A stretch of DNA of 64,000 nt from Helicobacter_D sp964464895 (GCA_964464895.1 CAYXGY010000002.1:1-64000), one strand, 5' to 3'. Shown: positions 35,228 through 44,751, numbered from the stretch's first letter. Program-made: numbers and translations. Notes: generated from the letters alone by a model not told the origin.

Positions 35228-35285
35228 CTCTAAGATTCCTTAATGACTTGTGTTGTGCTTGCTTTTCTTGGCGAATGGGCATAAA

Positions 35286-35552
35286 TTATTCATTTTGTGT
35301 GAGGATATTGCCCATAGACTCAATAGCAATATTTTGTGTGCGGCGGTGGATTTCCTCTGAAGATTCTTCGCTACTAATTAGATGAGCTAATTCCTCTTCC
35401 CACATTTCGCCCAAACGTTTTTCTAGTAAAATTTCCATTGCCGCTTGACGCTCTAGCATATTGGTAAGCTCTTTTGCGCTTAAGCCTTGTGAGGCATTGA
35501 AAATAATCTCAATCCATTTTTCTTGAGGCAAACCCTCTAAAATGTGTTCCAT
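35286..35552 (-). CDS. DUF2018-family protein (HP0242-like fold)
   Basis: The 88-residue all-helical protein matches the HP0242/DUF2018 pattern: LPQEKWIEIIFNASQGLSAKEL near the N-terminus and IAIESMGNIL at the C-terminus. HP0242 is known for an intertwined homodimer used as a scaffold for engineered knotted proteins; its cellular role is unknown. It sits between hisD (10 bp upstream) and the small membrane protein, the same neighbourhood as in H. pylori. Confidence 0.85.
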   Translation of the reverse strand: MEHILEGLPQEKWIEIIFNASQGLSAKELTNMLERQAAMEILLEKRLGEMWEEELAHLISSEESSEEIHRRTQNIAIESMGNILTQNE

Positions 35553-35562
35553 TAAGATTCCT

Positions 35563-36873
35563 TTACGATTTCAATCGTGCAAGCACGGCGTTTTGGTGTG
35601 CATCTAATCCCTCTGCGTGGGCAAGGATTCCGCATTCAGCCCCCATCTGCTTGATTCCCTTTTGCGAAAATGCAATGATGGAAGATTTTTTCATAAAATG
35701 CTCTGTGGAAAGGGGTGAAAAAAACTTCGCACTTCCACCTGTTGGCAGAGTATGGTTTGGTCCTGCAATATAATCCCCAATGGGCTCAGGGGTGTTTTCT
35801 CCGATGAAAATTGCTCCTGCGTGTTTGATACAGGGTAAGATTTCTAAAGGATTCTTGACAAGCAATTCTAAATGTTCTGGGGCAATTTGATTCATTAATG
35901 CAATGCCCTCTTGAATATTCTTTACGACAATAATCGCCCCACGCTCATTGATAGACTTTGCGGTGATTTCTCTACGCGGCAAAGCAAGCAAAAACTTTTC
36001 AATCTTTTGTGCAACTTCGTGCGCAAGACTTTCGTTAGTGGTAATCAAAATAGAGCTCGCCATCTCATCGTGTTCTGCTTGAGAGAGCAAATCCCACGCA
36101 AGATAATCCGCTTTTGCCTCCCCGTCGTTTAAGATTCCAATTTCACTAGGTCCGGCAATCATATCAATATTGACTTCGCCAAAAACAAGTTTTTTCGCCG
36201 TAGCGACATAGATATTGCCCGGTCCCGTGATAACATCTACCTTACGGATTCCCTCTCCTTGCGAATCTTGCGCACCAAAAGCCAGCGCACCAATTGCACT
36301 TGCGCCACCAATCTTATAGGATTCTTTGATTCCACACAAAAACATCGCCGCAAGCAGTAGGGCATTGGGCTCATTATGAGGGGTTGGAGTGCAAACCACG
36401 ATTTCTTGAACGCCTGCAACAATCGCCGGAATCGCATTCATCAAAAGCGAGCTAGGATAAGCCGCTTTGCCGCCGGGAATATATAGTCCTGCTCTATCCA
36501 TTGGCGTAACTTTCTGCCCTAGAATGTTCCCATTCTCTTCAAAGTCTAGCCAAGTTTTGGGCTTTTGTTTGGAGTGGAAAGCATAAATGCGCTCATAGGC
36601 TAATTGCAAGGAATCTTTGAGTGGCTTTTCTAGGGTTTCGTAAGCCTTTCGCATTTGTTCTTGCGTGATTTTTAGTTCCGCAAAGTTTGCAGGTTTCCAA
36701 TTATCAAAACGCGCCACTTGTGCTATAATCGCACTTTGTCCTTGCGTTTTAATCTCCTCTAACAACTCTTTGACGCGTCCCTCCACACTTTCTATGTCCA
36801 TAGCACCGCGCGCAAGCAGGGCTTTAAAGCTTGTTTCAAAATTGGCATCACTATTTTTTAGCACAGCAATCAT
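35563..36873 (-). CDS. hisD: Histidinol dehydrogenase
   Basis: HisD (436 residues) oxidises histidinol to histidine in two steps. Key stretches are DRAGLYIPGGKAAYPSSLLMNAIPA, DVITGPGNIYVATAKKLVFG, the zinc and substrate region LLSQAEHDEMA, and APEHLEL with catalytic Glu-His. It heads the minus-strand operon that runs to hemC. H. pylori lacks histidine synthesis, so its presence fits an enterohepatic species; hisF is also present at the window's end. Confidence 0.97.
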   Translation of the reverse strand: MIAVLKNSDANFETSFKALLARGAMDIESVEGRVKELLEEIKTQGQSAIIAQVARFDNWKPANFAELKITQEQMRKAYETLEKPLKDSLQLAYERIYAFHSKQKPKTWLDFEENGNILGQKVTPMDRAGLYIPGGKAAYPSSLLMNAIPAIVAGVQEIVVCTPTPHNEPNALLLAAMFLCGIKESYKIGGASAIGALAFGAQDSQGEGIRKVDVITGPGNIYVATAKKLVFGEVNIDMIAGPSEIGILNDGEAKADYLAWDLLSQAEHDEMASSILITTNESLAHEVAQKIEKFLLALPRREITAKSINERGAIIVVKNIQEGIALMNQIAPEHLELLVKNPLEILPCIKHAGAIFIGENTPEPIGDYIAGPNHTLPTGGSAKFFSPLSTEHFMKKSSIIAFSQKGIKQMGAECGILAHAEGLDAHQNAVLARLKS

Positions 36874-36892
36874 TCTAGCTCCTTTAAGGTGT

Positions 36893-36898
36893 ATTGTA
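36893..36898 (-). promoter_or_regulatory. Probable -10 box (TACAAT) of the hisD operon
   Basis: On the minus strand TACAAT preceded by AAAAAGT lies 20 bp before the hisD ATG, with AAGGAG close to the start codon. Confidence 0.5.
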
Positions 36899-36980
36899 AC
36901 TTTTTAATGTTTAATTTTTATTAATGCGCTCGAATTCTGTATATTGCACTGCTTTAGGGTAAAATTGTCCAAAAGTTTGA

Positions 36981-36986
36981 TAAAAT
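36981..36986 (+). promoter_or_regulatory. Probable -10 box (TAAAAT) of the CoA-binding protein/threonine deaminase operon
   Basis: TAAAAT preceded by TTTGA lies 27 bp before the ATG at 37013; AAAGG at about 37001 is the ribosome binding site. Confidence 0.5.
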
Positions 36987-37012
36987 TAGCACCAAACTTT
37001 TAAAGGCACACA

Positions 37013-37450
37013 ATGCAAGATAACCCGCAAGATTCCAAGTTGCAAGCAATTTTGAAACAATCTAAAGTGATTGCCGTGCTTGGACTTTCTCTAGAAATCA
37101 ACAAGCCAAGTCATAGAGTGGCGAGATTTTTGCAAGGTAAAGGCTATAAAATTTTGCCTATTTATCCTAAGGGGGGTGAGATTCTAGGTGAGAAAGCGTA
37201 TCAAAGCCTTCAAGAAGCCTTTGAGGCACAAAGGCAAGCGGGGGTGTCCATAGATGTTTTGAATGTTTTTCGCAAAAGTGAGGCTCTGCCCCAAGTGGCA
37301 CGCGAAGTGCTAGAATTAAAGAATCCTCCCCAATGCGTTTGGGTGCAGTTGGGATTGGAAAATGCACAAGCAAAGGAAATGCTCAATAATGCAAAAATCC
37401 TCTATGTTGAAAATCTATGCATTAAACTTGAATATGAAAGGTTGCTCTAA
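37013..37450 (+). CDS. CoA-binding (YccU-like) protein
   Basis: The 145-residue protein is a stand-alone CoA-binding Rossmann domain: VIAVLGLSLEINKPSHRVARFLQGKGYKILPIYP near the N-terminus and PPQCVWVQLGLEN in the middle define the family. Its biochemical role is unknown in most bacteria. The last base overlaps the ATG of the threonine deaminase gene, suggesting a shared message. Confidence 0.9.
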   Translation: MQDNPQDSKLQAILKQSKVIAVLGLSLEINKPSHRVARFLQGKGYKILPIYPKGGEILGEKAYQSLQEAFEAQRQAGVSIDVLNVFRKSEALPQVAREVLELKNPPQCVWVQLGLENAQAKEMLNNAKILYVENLCIKLEYERLL

Positions 37451-38658
37451 TGATTCCACTCTCTAAGATTATGGACGCTAAGGCGCGGCTAGAAGGTGTC
37501 GTGCAACACACAAAATTAGCATTTGCTCCCAAGCTTAGCCAAATTTGCGGGGCAAAAGTCTATGTCAAGCAAGAAAACTTGCAAAATACAGGTTCTTTTA
37601 AGTTGCGTGGGGCTTTTAATAAAATTTCCTCTTTGAGCCAAGAGGAACGCGCTTGTGGTGTGATTGCCTCAAGTGCGGGTAATCACGCACAAGGGGTTGC
37701 ATATAGTGCAAAACATTATGGAATCAAGGGCGTGATTGTAATGCCCGAAGCCACACCTTTGTTAAAAGTTATGGGTGTAAAAGAACTTGGAGCAGAGGCA
37801 ATCCTCAAAGGAAATAACTATGATGAAGCTTATTCCTATGCTTTAGAATACGCCAAAACACACCATTTGCAATTTATTCACCCTTTTGCAGATGATGAGG
37901 TGATTGCCGGGCAAGGTACGGTGGCATTAGAAATTATTGAAGACCAAAGCCACTTGAGCACCATTGTCGTCCCCATTGGCGGGGGTGGATTGATTTCTGG
38001 AATTGCAGCAGCATATAAGCAAATGCTCCCAAGTGTGCGAATTATCGGAGTTGTCGCAGAGGGTGCTCCGGGAATGTATCATTCTTATCACAAAAAAAAG
38101 ATTCAAAGCACACAATCTGTTCGCACAATCGCTGATGGCATTGCGGTGCGTGATGTCAATCCCAAGAATTTTGAATATATTTTAGAATCCGTAGATGAAG
38201 TTGTAATGGTAGATGATGAAGAGATTGCGAATGCTGTTTTGTATCTGCTAGAAAATCAAAAATTAGTCGTAGAGGGTGCGGGTGCGAGTGTCGTTGCCGC
38301 TATTTTGCACCATAAATTTAAAATCAAAGAAAACGAATCTCTAGGATTGGTGCTTAGTGGAGGAAATATTGATGTAACAATGCTTGGCACAATCATTGAA
38401 AAAGGCTTAGTGCGTTCTCATCGTAAAATGCAGATTCGTGTAACCTTAATTGACAAGCCCGGAAGCCTACAAAAATTAAGTGATTTGCTGTCTAATCTTG
38501 GTGCAAATATCGTCAAAATTGACTTTGATAGGACTTCTACTTCGCTCGCCTTTGGGGATACCAATATTACGATTATGCTTGAAACCAAAGGAAAAGAGCA
38601 TCAAAACGCCATTCGTTTGCAATTACAGAAACAAGGCTATGTTTTTGTAGAGCTTTAA
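37450..38658 (+). CDS. ilvA: Threonine ammonia-lyase with C-terminal ACT domain
   Basis: The 402-residue PLP enzyme deaminates threonine to 2-oxobutyrate, the entry to isoleucine. The PLP lysine is in ENLQNTGSFKLRGAFNK, the glycine loop in VVPIGGGGLISGIAAAYK, and a single ACT domain (about 325-402, beginning MQIRVTLIDKPGSLQKLS) closes the protein. This length and ACT type match the shorter allosteric form common in epsilonproteobacteria. Confidence 0.94.
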   Translation: MIPLSKIMDAKARLEGVVQHTKLAFAPKLSQICGAKVYVKQENLQNTGSFKLRGAFNKISSLSQEERACGVIASSAGNHAQGVAYSAKHYGIKGVIVMPEATPLLKVMGVKELGAEAILKGNNYDEAYSYALEYAKTHHLQFIHPFADDEVIAGQGTVALEIIEDQSHLSTIVVPIGGGGLISGIAAAYKQMLPSVRIIGVVAEGAPGMYHSYHKKKIQSTQSVRTIADGIAVRDVNPKNFEYILESVDEVVMVDDEEIANAVLYLLENQKLVVEGAGASVVAAILHHKFKIKENESLGLVLSGGNIDVTMLGTIIEKGLVRSHRKMQIRVTLIDKPGSLQKLSDLLSNLGANIVKIDFDRTSTSLAFGDTNITIMLETKGKEHQNAIRLQLQKQGYVFVEL

Positions 38659-38671
38659 GGAAACTTGCACG

Positions 38672-39850
38672 ATGGAATCACAAGCACGCATTTATTTTTG
38701 GCTTTTTGTCCTGCTTGGTTTGAGCTTGGGCGTGCTTTCGTGGATGTTAAGCACTCTTAGCATTAGCTATGATGAGGCGCAAGAGTTTTTTAGTCCAAGC
38801 GGTTTTGGCGGATTTGCTAGTTCTTGGAGCGTGCGTCTTTTGGGGCAGAATGATTGGAGTTTGCGCCTGCCTTTTTTGCTCTTGCATTTTTGTAATACAC
38901 TCTTAATTTTTTATTTCTCCAAAGGATTTTTGAAACGTTCTAGTGATGCACTCTTTTGTGCATTGTTGTTTTTGCTTCTTCCGGGTGCGAATGCCGCTGC
39001 GATTCTTATTTCTAATAGTGGAATCGTAATTGCCCTAACGCTTGTTTTATGCATTTGGGTGCAGAAATACGACACGATTCCTTATGCGTTGCTTTTTCTT
39101 ATGGTTTTCGTGGATAAAAGCTTTGCCTTGGTATTTATCGCTTTGATTTTTTATGGAATAGAGCACAAAAACACACTTTTGATTTTCTTGTCTTTGGGAT
39201 TCTTTGCGCTCAATATGTATTACTTCGGATTAGAAATTGGAGGACACCCAAGCAGCTATTTTTTAGATGTGAATGGGCATTTATTGCTGATTTTCTCCCC
39301 TCTTTTGTTTTTGTATTTTTTATATTCCATTTATCGTTATTTTAATCTAAAGCAAAAGCCCTTAATTTGGTATATTGCTAGCACGGCACTCGGGTTTATT
39401 TGGTTGCTTTCTCTGCGCCAACGCGTACAAACAGAATCTTTTGCTCCCCTGCTTCTGTTGGCACTTCCTTTAATGGTAAAACTTTATTTCTCTGGGCTTC
39501 GTGTGCGTTTGCCCCAATTTCGCGTGCGTTATAAGATTCCCTTTTTTGCGACTTTTATCCTTTTGATTGTTTTAAGTGGAATGCTCTTTTTGTCCAAACC
39601 GCTCTTTGTGCTTTTTCCTAATGCCAATGAACATTTTGCCTTTCGGCATTTTATTGCTAAAGAAATTGCGCAATCGCTCGAAGCCAAAGGAATCCATAGT
39701 GTCAAAACAGAAGCAAGAATGCAGGAACGTTTAAGATTTTATGGAATCTCTGAAGGTGGCTTGAGACTTTCAAATCAACCCAAACCGAATGTTTTAAAGA
39801 TTCCAATTGTTTATTATGATAAACGCATTATGACTTTTTATGTTTATTAA
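38672..39850 (+). CDS. GT-C-like polytopic membrane protein (possible ArnT/PMT-type glycosyltransferase)
   Basis: The 392-residue protein has about nine to ten membrane segments. The first extracytoplasmic loop carries SISYDEAQEFF, an Asp-Glu pair at the position where GT-C (PMT/ArnT) enzymes hold their catalytic acid, and QNDWSLRLPFLLLHF follows, as in that superfamily. A soluble C-terminal part (about 320-392) follows. A lipid-linked sugar donor and an envelope acceptor would be expected but cannot be named. It is 13 bp after ilvA. Confidence 0.68.
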   Translation: MESQARIYFWLFVLLGLSLGVLSWMLSTLSISYDEAQEFFSPSGFGGFASSWSVRLLGQNDWSLRLPFLLLHFCNTLLIFYFSKGFLKRSSDALFCALLFLLLPGANAAAILISNSGIVIALTLVLCIWVQKYDTIPYALLFLMVFVDKSFALVFIALIFYGIEHKNTLLIFLSLGFFALNMYYFGLEIGGHPSSYFLDVNGHLLLIFSPLLFLYFLYSIYRYFNLKQKPLIWYIASTALGFIWLLSLRQRVQTESFAPLLLLALPLMVKLYFSGLRVRLPQFRVRYKIPFFATFILLIVLSGMLFLSKPLFVLFPNANEHFAFRHFIAKEIAQSLEAKGIHSVKTEARMQERLRFYGISEGGLRLSNQPKPNVLKIPIVYYDKRIMTFYVY

Positions 39851-39863
39851 AAGAGATTGTAGA

Positions 39864-40538
39864 ATGAAAAAATCCGCATTGAGTTTGCTAGAAGTTTTGC
39901 TTGTGCTTGGGATATTGGGCGTTCTAGCTTCATTGGGTTTTGCTTGGTTTCCGGATTCTAAATTGCATTTAGCACAGAATCAAATTATCGCCCATTTGAA
40001 TTATGCGCGTTTTTTGAGTTTGAGTAGCGTGAAACAAATTACACAGAGTGCCTTTTGTCAAAGTGATTATTGCGAAGCAGAACGCAAACGTTGGAGCGAA
40101 TCCTTTTGGAGATTGCAATTTTCTCAACTCCAAGACATTGGCTATGCGTATTATATTTATAGTGATTCCGCGCGCGCGGTGAGCACGAAGCATTTTGATG
40201 ACCGCCCACGTGATGCACAAGAAATTGCACGCGACCCATTAGATAATAAGTATCTCAATAGTTACAATTATGACAATTCTAAGTTTGCCAATGCTTTGCG
40301 TGCAGGAGATTTGGCAATTACGAAACGTTATGGAATCTTATCTGTGAGTATGAGCGGGGGTTGCGGAGAGAGCGAGGGTGGGAGAATCTTATTTAATGAA
40401 TTGGGGTTTTTGCGTTGCAAAAAACCTTATGAACCCGTTACGATTCCTAGCGGAATGGTGCGTTTAGAATTGCAAGGCAGTAGCAAAAAGAGTGTCGGGA
40501 TTTGCATTTTAGAGAGCGGAATCGTTAAAAAATGCTGA
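39864..40538 (+). CDS. Type II secretion/competence pseudopilin-like protein
   Basis: The 224-residue product begins MKKSALSLLEVLLVLGILG: a short basic leader, then a hydrophobic helix with Glu at +5 if cleavage follows Ala5, the class III (prepilin) signal. The mature part begins with the typical helix LAQNQIIAHLNYARFLSLSS, as in GspH/FimT-like minor pseudopilins, and has cysteines at QSDYCEAE, GGCGE, RCKKP and near the end. ATG at 39864 is preferred over 39840, which would put eight residues before the leader. It lies away from the secretin cluster, between a membrane protein and rsmA; C. jejuni likewise scatters its cts genes. Confidence 0.78.
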   Translation: MKKSALSLLEVLLVLGILGVLASLGFAWFPDSKLHLAQNQIIAHLNYARFLSLSSVKQITQSAFCQSDYCEAERKRWSESFWRLQFSQLQDIGYAYYIYSDSARAVSTKHFDDRPRDAQEIARDPLDNKYLNSYNYDNSKFANALRAGDLAITKRYGILSVSMSGGCGESEGGRILFNELGFLRCKKPYEPVTIPSGMVRLELQGSSKKSVGICILESGIVKKC

Positions 40539-40556
40539 ATTTTTCTTAAATTATGT

Positions 40557-40562
40557 TACAAT
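40557..40562 (+). promoter_or_regulatory. Probable -10 box (TACAAT) of rsmA-rnj
   Basis: TATGTTACAATT has the extended -10 look and is 20 bp before the first candidate rsmA ATG. The predicted leader would be very short. Confidence 0.4.
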
Positions 40563-40581
40563 TAAAATCATATTTTAAGGT

Positions 40582-41391
40582 ATGCTAAAAATTAAAGCAA
40601 TGAATAAGCAAAACCTTGCGAAAAAGCACTTCGGGCAGAATTTTTTGCAAGATGAAAATGTGCTAGAAGCGATTGTCCAATCCATTCCCAAAATAGGCAA
40701 AGAAGCAGAGTATATAGAAATTGGGGCTGGCTTAGGTGATCTAACAAATAAGCTGCTAGGCTTAGGGAATATCACTACTTATGAGGTTGATAGGGATTTG
40801 ATTCCTTATTTGCAAAAACGTTTTAAAGTCGCAATAGATTGTGGGCAACTATGCCTTGAAGTAGGCGATGTGCTAGAGAGTTGGACGGGGGTTAGTTTGC
40901 GAGAGAAGCCTTATTTTCTCGTTTCTAATTTACCTTATTATATTGCGACTTTGCTAGTGGTTAAAACTATAAAAGACCCACTAGCACTTGGTTGCGTTGT
41001 GATGACGCAAAAGGAAGTAGCATTGAAATTTTGCGCGCAATGCGGGCAAAGTGATTTTAGTGCCTTGAGTGTGTTGGCGCAAAGTGTCGGAGGAGCGAAA
41101 TTGCTCTTTGATGTTCCTCCAAGTGCGTTTGTACCACCGCCTAAAGTAACTTCTGCGGTGTTTTTACTGGAAAAAACTGCAATCTCTCAAACCCTTAAAG
41201 ATTTGGGTGCATTAGAGGAGTTGCTCAAGATTGCATTTAGCGCACCAAGAAAGACGATTTTAAACAATTTGGGCAAAGTTTATGACAAAGACAAAGTGCT
41301 TGAGGCTTTAGAATCTTTAGAATTGTCCCCAACGAAACGACCTCACGAGATTGATACGACTAATTATCACCGACTTTTGAAAATTTTGTAA
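40582..41391 (+). CDS. rsmA: 16S rRNA dimethyladenosine transferase (KsgA/RsmA)
   Basis: The 269-residue enzyme dimethylates two adjacent adenosines of the 3' helix of 16S rRNA. Motifs: KKHFGQNFLQDENV at the start, the AdoMet loop EIGAGLGDLT, and catalytic NLPYYI. The start is uncertain: ATG 40582 has AAGG only one base away; ATG 40600 (MNKQN) is an alternative. It is followed after 15 bp by rnj, a pairing also seen, as I recall, in H. pylori. Confidence 0.95.
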   Translation: MLKIKAMNKQNLAKKHFGQNFLQDENVLEAIVQSIPKIGKEAEYIEIGAGLGDLTNKLLGLGNITTYEVDRDLIPYLQKRFKVAIDCGQLCLEVGDVLESWTGVSLREKPYFLVSNLPYYIATLLVVKTIKDPLALGCVVMTQKEVALKFCAQCGQSDFSALSVLAQSVGGAKLLFDVPPSAFVPPPKVTSAVFLLEKTAISQTLKDLGALEELLKIAFSAPRKTILNNLGKVYDKDKVLEALESLELSPTKRPHEIDTTNYHRLLKIL

Positions 41392-41406
41392 AAGGCGGAA
41401 ATTCTT

Positions 41407-43503
41407 ATGGAAGAAAACAAAACAAATGAAAATCGGACAGAAAATGTAAATGAAAGGCATTCTAAACTAGAAAACTCTGCGGAAAAGAGTTATGAAACTC
41501 CTTACAAGTCTAAAGAAGAAAAGGGTGAAAATAGAGAGAATCCCAAACCCAATAAACGCCGATTCAAGCCTAAACCGCGTCAGAGTGAGGAAGCCAACGG
41601 GGCAGAAAAACCAAGAAATCCTCAAAAACCACAGAATCGCAATCGTCATAATCCACGATTCAAAAAACAAGAAAATGGGCAAAGCAATCCAAATGAGACA
41701 AGAGAGAATCGCGGAAAGTTTGATAAAAATTATGGTAACAAAGAAGTCAATGCGTCTAACTTGGAATTGCGTAAAGCCGTAGAATTGAATGCCAAAGTGC
41801 ATGAAAGCACGCTAACATCGCATTCTCAAGTAGAAGTGAATCCTAATGGCAAGGTGCGCATTACGCCTCTAGGGGGTTTGGGAGAGATTGGCGGCAATAT
41901 GACGATTATTGAAACGCAAAATAGTGCAATTATTATTGATGCGGGAATGAGTTTCCCTGACGATAATTTGCACGGCGTGGATATTTTGGTGCCAGATTTT
42001 AGTTATTTGGAGGTGATTAAAGACAAAATCGCAGGGATTGTCATCACGCACGCCCACGAAGACCATATCGGTGCGATGCCGTATTTGTTTAAAAAATACC
42101 AATTCCCCATCTATGGCACGCCTTTGCCTTTGGGATTGATTGGTTCTAAGTTTGATGAACACGGGCTCAAAAAATTTCGTTCTCTTTTTCGTCCTGTGGA
42201 GAAGCGAAAACCTATTCAAATTGGAGAATTTGAAATTGAATGGATACACATCACGCATTCTATCGTGGATTCTAGTGCCTTAGCCATTAAAACAGAAGCG
42301 GGATTGATTTTCCATACCGGAGATTTTAAAATTGACCATACGCCTATTGATGGCTATCCAACGGATTTAAATAGAATCGCATATTATGGGGAACAAGGTG
42401 TGTTACTACTACTTAGCGATTCTACTAATTCACATAAAAATGGCTATACGCCAAGTGAAGCAAGCGTAGGACCGGCGTTTGACTTGTTGTTTTCTCGGGC
42501 GAAAGGACGCGTGATTATGAGCACTTTTAGCTCTAATATTCATCGTGTTTATCAAGCCATTAACCACGGGCTTAAATATGGGCGCAAAGTTGCAGTCATT
42601 GGAAGGTCTATGGAGAAAAATTTAGAAATCGCAAGGACTTTAGGCTATATTGATTTACCGCAGAATATTTTTATTGAAGCGCACGAAGTGGCAAAATATG
42701 CTGATGAAGAAGTCTTGATTGTAACCACTGGCTCGCAAGGTGAAACGATGAGTGCATTGTATAGAATGGCAACAGACGAACATCGTCATGTCAAAATTAA
42801 GCCTAGTGATACAATTATTTTGTCTGCGAAAGCGATTCCGGGCAATGAGGGCTCTGTGTCTAATATTTTGAACTTTTTAAACAAAGCAGGTGCGAAAGTC
42901 TATTATCAAGATTTTAGTGAAATTCACACAAGCGGACACGCGGCACAAGAAGAGCAAAAGCTTATGTTGCGTCTCGTGAAGCCAAAGTTCTTTTTGCCTG
43001 TGCATGGGGAATATAATCATATCTTAAGACACAAAGAAACCGCAATGAGTTGTGGTGTAGAAGAGCGCAATATCTACCTTATGGAAGATGGCGATCAAAT
43101 GGAAATTGCACATAATTATTTACGCAAAGTGCGTAGTGTTAAAACAGGCAAAACTTATATTGACAATCAAGTCAATTCCACAATTTCTAATGATGTGATT
43201 TTAGATAGGCAAAATCTAGCAGAAAACGGAATCTTAATCGTGCATTTAGAACTAAGCAAAGCTAGAAATTCTTTGATTTCTAAGCCACGCATTCAAAGTA
43301 TGGGAATTATTGCCAATAAAGATACAATGGCATTTAATAAAGAGATTGAAGAGTTTTTTAGTCTCTTTGTGAAAAACTGCAAACAAGAGCTATATAATAG
43401 CCAAAAAAGTATGGAAAATGAAATAAGAAATGCGTTGAGGAAGTTAATGTTTAAAAAGACTAAACGTTACCCAACGATTATTCCTATCGTGGATTTGCGA
43501 TAA
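41407..43503 (+). CDS. rnj: Ribonuclease J
   Basis: The 698-residue protein has a metallo-beta-lactamase core with ITHAHEDHIGAMPY (HxHxDH) near residue 215, the beta-CASP part with HTGDFKID and HTSGHA, and a C-terminal domain. In front is an unstructured extension of about 130 residues very rich in Asn, Lys, Arg, Glu and Pro, as in H. pylori RNase J, where the extension supports RNA and helicase binding. RNase J is the main RNA-degrading enzyme in Helicobacter, with exo- and endonuclease activity. Confidence 0.95.
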   Translation: MEENKTNENRTENVNERHSKLENSAEKSYETPYKSKEEKGENRENPKPNKRRFKPKPRQSEEANGAEKPRNPQKPQNRNRHNPRFKKQENGQSNPNETRENRGKFDKNYGNKEVNASNLELRKAVELNAKVHESTLTSHSQVEVNPNGKVRITPLGGLGEIGGNMTIIETQNSAIIIDAGMSFPDDNLHGVDILVPDFSYLEVIKDKIAGIVITHAHEDHIGAMPYLFKKYQFPIYGTPLPLGLIGSKFDEHGLKKFRSLFRPVEKRKPIQIGEFEIEWIHITHSIVDSSALAIKTEAGLIFHTGDFKIDHTPIDGYPTDLNRIAYYGEQGVLLLLSDSTNSHKNGYTPSEASVGPAFDLLFSRAKGRVIMSTFSSNIHRVYQAINHGLKYGRKVAVIGRSMEKNLEIARTLGYIDLPQNIFIEAHEVAKYADEEVLIVTTGSQGETMSALYRMATDEHRHVKIKPSDTIILSAKAIPGNEGSVSNILNFLNKAGAKVYYQDFSEIHTSGHAAQEEQKLMLRLVKPKFFLPVHGEYNHILRHKETAMSCGVEERNIYLMEDGDQMEIAHNYLRKVRSVKTGKTYIDNQVNSTISNDVILDRQNLAENGILIVHLELSKARNSLISKPRIQSMGIIANKDTMAFNKEIEEFFSLFVKNCKQELYNSQKSMENEIRNALRKLMFKKTKRYPTIIPIVDLR

Positions 43504-43532
43504 GTTATCGCATAGAATCCCAACGATAACTT
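43502..43532. terminator. Inverted repeat after rnj (possible terminator)
   Basis: A 9-bp perfect stem AAGTTATCG / CGATAACTT with a 13-nt loop begins at the rnj stop codon. No T-run follows, so termination is possible but not assured. Confidence 0.4.
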
Positions 43533-43564
43533 GTAAGCTGAATAGTGGATTCTAAATTATAGAT

Positions 43565-43662
43565 TACTTTACTTGCAATGACGAAATCAATGCGTCTGCC
43601 ATTGTATCCTTGCGAGATTCCTCCTGTGGAATCGTAGCAAGTGCTTGCATAGGAATGCAAGC
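43565..43662. repeat. Dispersed palindromic repeat between rnj and ansB
   Basis: This stretch has GCAATGACG (43575-43583), a GATTCC..GGAATC inverted repeat (43616-43633) and a perfect 8-bp hairpin GCTTGCAT-AGGA-ATGCAAGC (43643-43662). The middle part aligns by eye to 22807-22842 with most positions identical. The hairpin lies between convergent genes and might terminate ansB. Confidence 0.6.
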
Positions 43663-43672
43663 AAGATGCAAT

Positions 43673-44722
43673 TTAGTAAAGGTCAAAATATTTTTGAATT
43701 TCTTTTGGACTTTTTGTTTTCGTAAGAGCCAACATTAAAAGCACTCTTGCTTTTTGTGGGTTGAGGTTATTCGCATTGACGAATCCCTGTTGGATTTCTT
43801 CTTCGCTAAGTGGAACTAATCCAGAGCCAACGCGTGAGCTTTTTGCTACGACAAGTTTTTTTTGTGCTAGGAGCTCAATGAGGTAATTTTTTTGATTTTC
43901 GTGAATGCTTCCCGCGCCGCTTCCTGCAACAACCAAACCTTTTGTTCCAGCATTTAAAAAGGCTTCTACTGCAACTTTTGAACCATCATTAGCATAAGTA
44001 TAAACAATATCTACTTTGGGCAATTCTTTTAACCCTTTAACGTTGAAAGGGGAATCTTTCGTGTGGGGTTTGACGCTAAAAGAATTAAAAAATACTTTTC
44101 CATCTACAATATAGCCAATTTCTCCGCTATTGGGTGCTTTAAAGGTTTCTACATTGAGTGTGTGTGTCTTGCTCACTTCTCTTGCACTATAAATTTTGTC
44201 GTTAATTGCTACCATTACGCCTTTATTTCTTGCGTTTTTGTCTCCTGCAAGCGCAACTGCATTATAAAGGTTTTTAGGTCCATCTGCACTAATAGCCGTT
44301 GCGGGTCTCATTGCTCCTGTGAGCACAACAGGTTTGTTATTTTTGACAACAAGATTCAAAAAGTAAGCTGTTTCTTCCATTGTATCTGTTCCGTGAGTGA
44401 TGACGATTCCATCAACTTTAGAGCTTCCCAAAAGTGAATTGACTTTGTCTGCGAGTGTAAGCCAAACTTGGTCTGTCATATTGGAGCTATCAATGTTTGC
44501 CACTTGCTCGCCGCTGATATTTGCGATGTTTTTTAGCTCGGGCACTGCGTTAATTAATACCTCAATCCCTAAACTTCCTGCCTTATAACCTGTGGTTGCA
44601 AGGTCGCTTTTGGCTTCCCCAGCAATCGTTCCGCCTGTGGCTAGAATCACGATATTGGGCTTTGCGAATGCCATCATACTTACTCCTAGCAAAGTCAAAA
44701 TTCCAACAAATAACTTTTTCAT
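43673..44722 (-). CDS. ansB: Periplasmic L-asparaginase (type II)
   Basis: The 349-residue precursor has a signal peptide (about residues 1-20, ending AFA) and the type II asparaginase hallmarks: VILATGGTIAG with the nucleophilic Thr, and GIVITHGTDTMEETAYFL with the second catalytic Thr-Asp pair. It hydrolyses Asn (and some Gln) in the periplasm, supplying Asp/Glu for fumarate respiration and nitrogen use; gltS elsewhere in the window would take up the glutamate. It has its own TATAAT promoter. Confidence 0.95.
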   Translation of the reverse strand: MKKLFVGILTLLGVSMMAFAKPNIVILATGGTIAGEAKSDLATTGYKAGSLGIEVLINAVPELKNIANISGEQVANIDSSNMTDQVWLTLADKVNSLLGSSKVDGIVITHGTDTMEETAYFLNLVVKNNKPVVLTGAMRPATAISADGPKNLYNAVALAGDKNARNKGVMVAINDKIYSAREVSKTHTLNVETFKAPNSGEIGYIVDGKVFFNSFSVKPHTKDSPFNVKGLKELPKVDIVYTYANDGSKVAVEAFLNAGTKGLVVAGSGAGSIHENQKNYLIELLAQKKLVVAKSSRVGSGLVPLSEEEIQQGFVNANNLNPQKARVLLMLALTKTKSPKEIQKYFDLY

Positions 44723-44751
44723 TCCAACTCCTTAAAATCAAAGACATTAAA

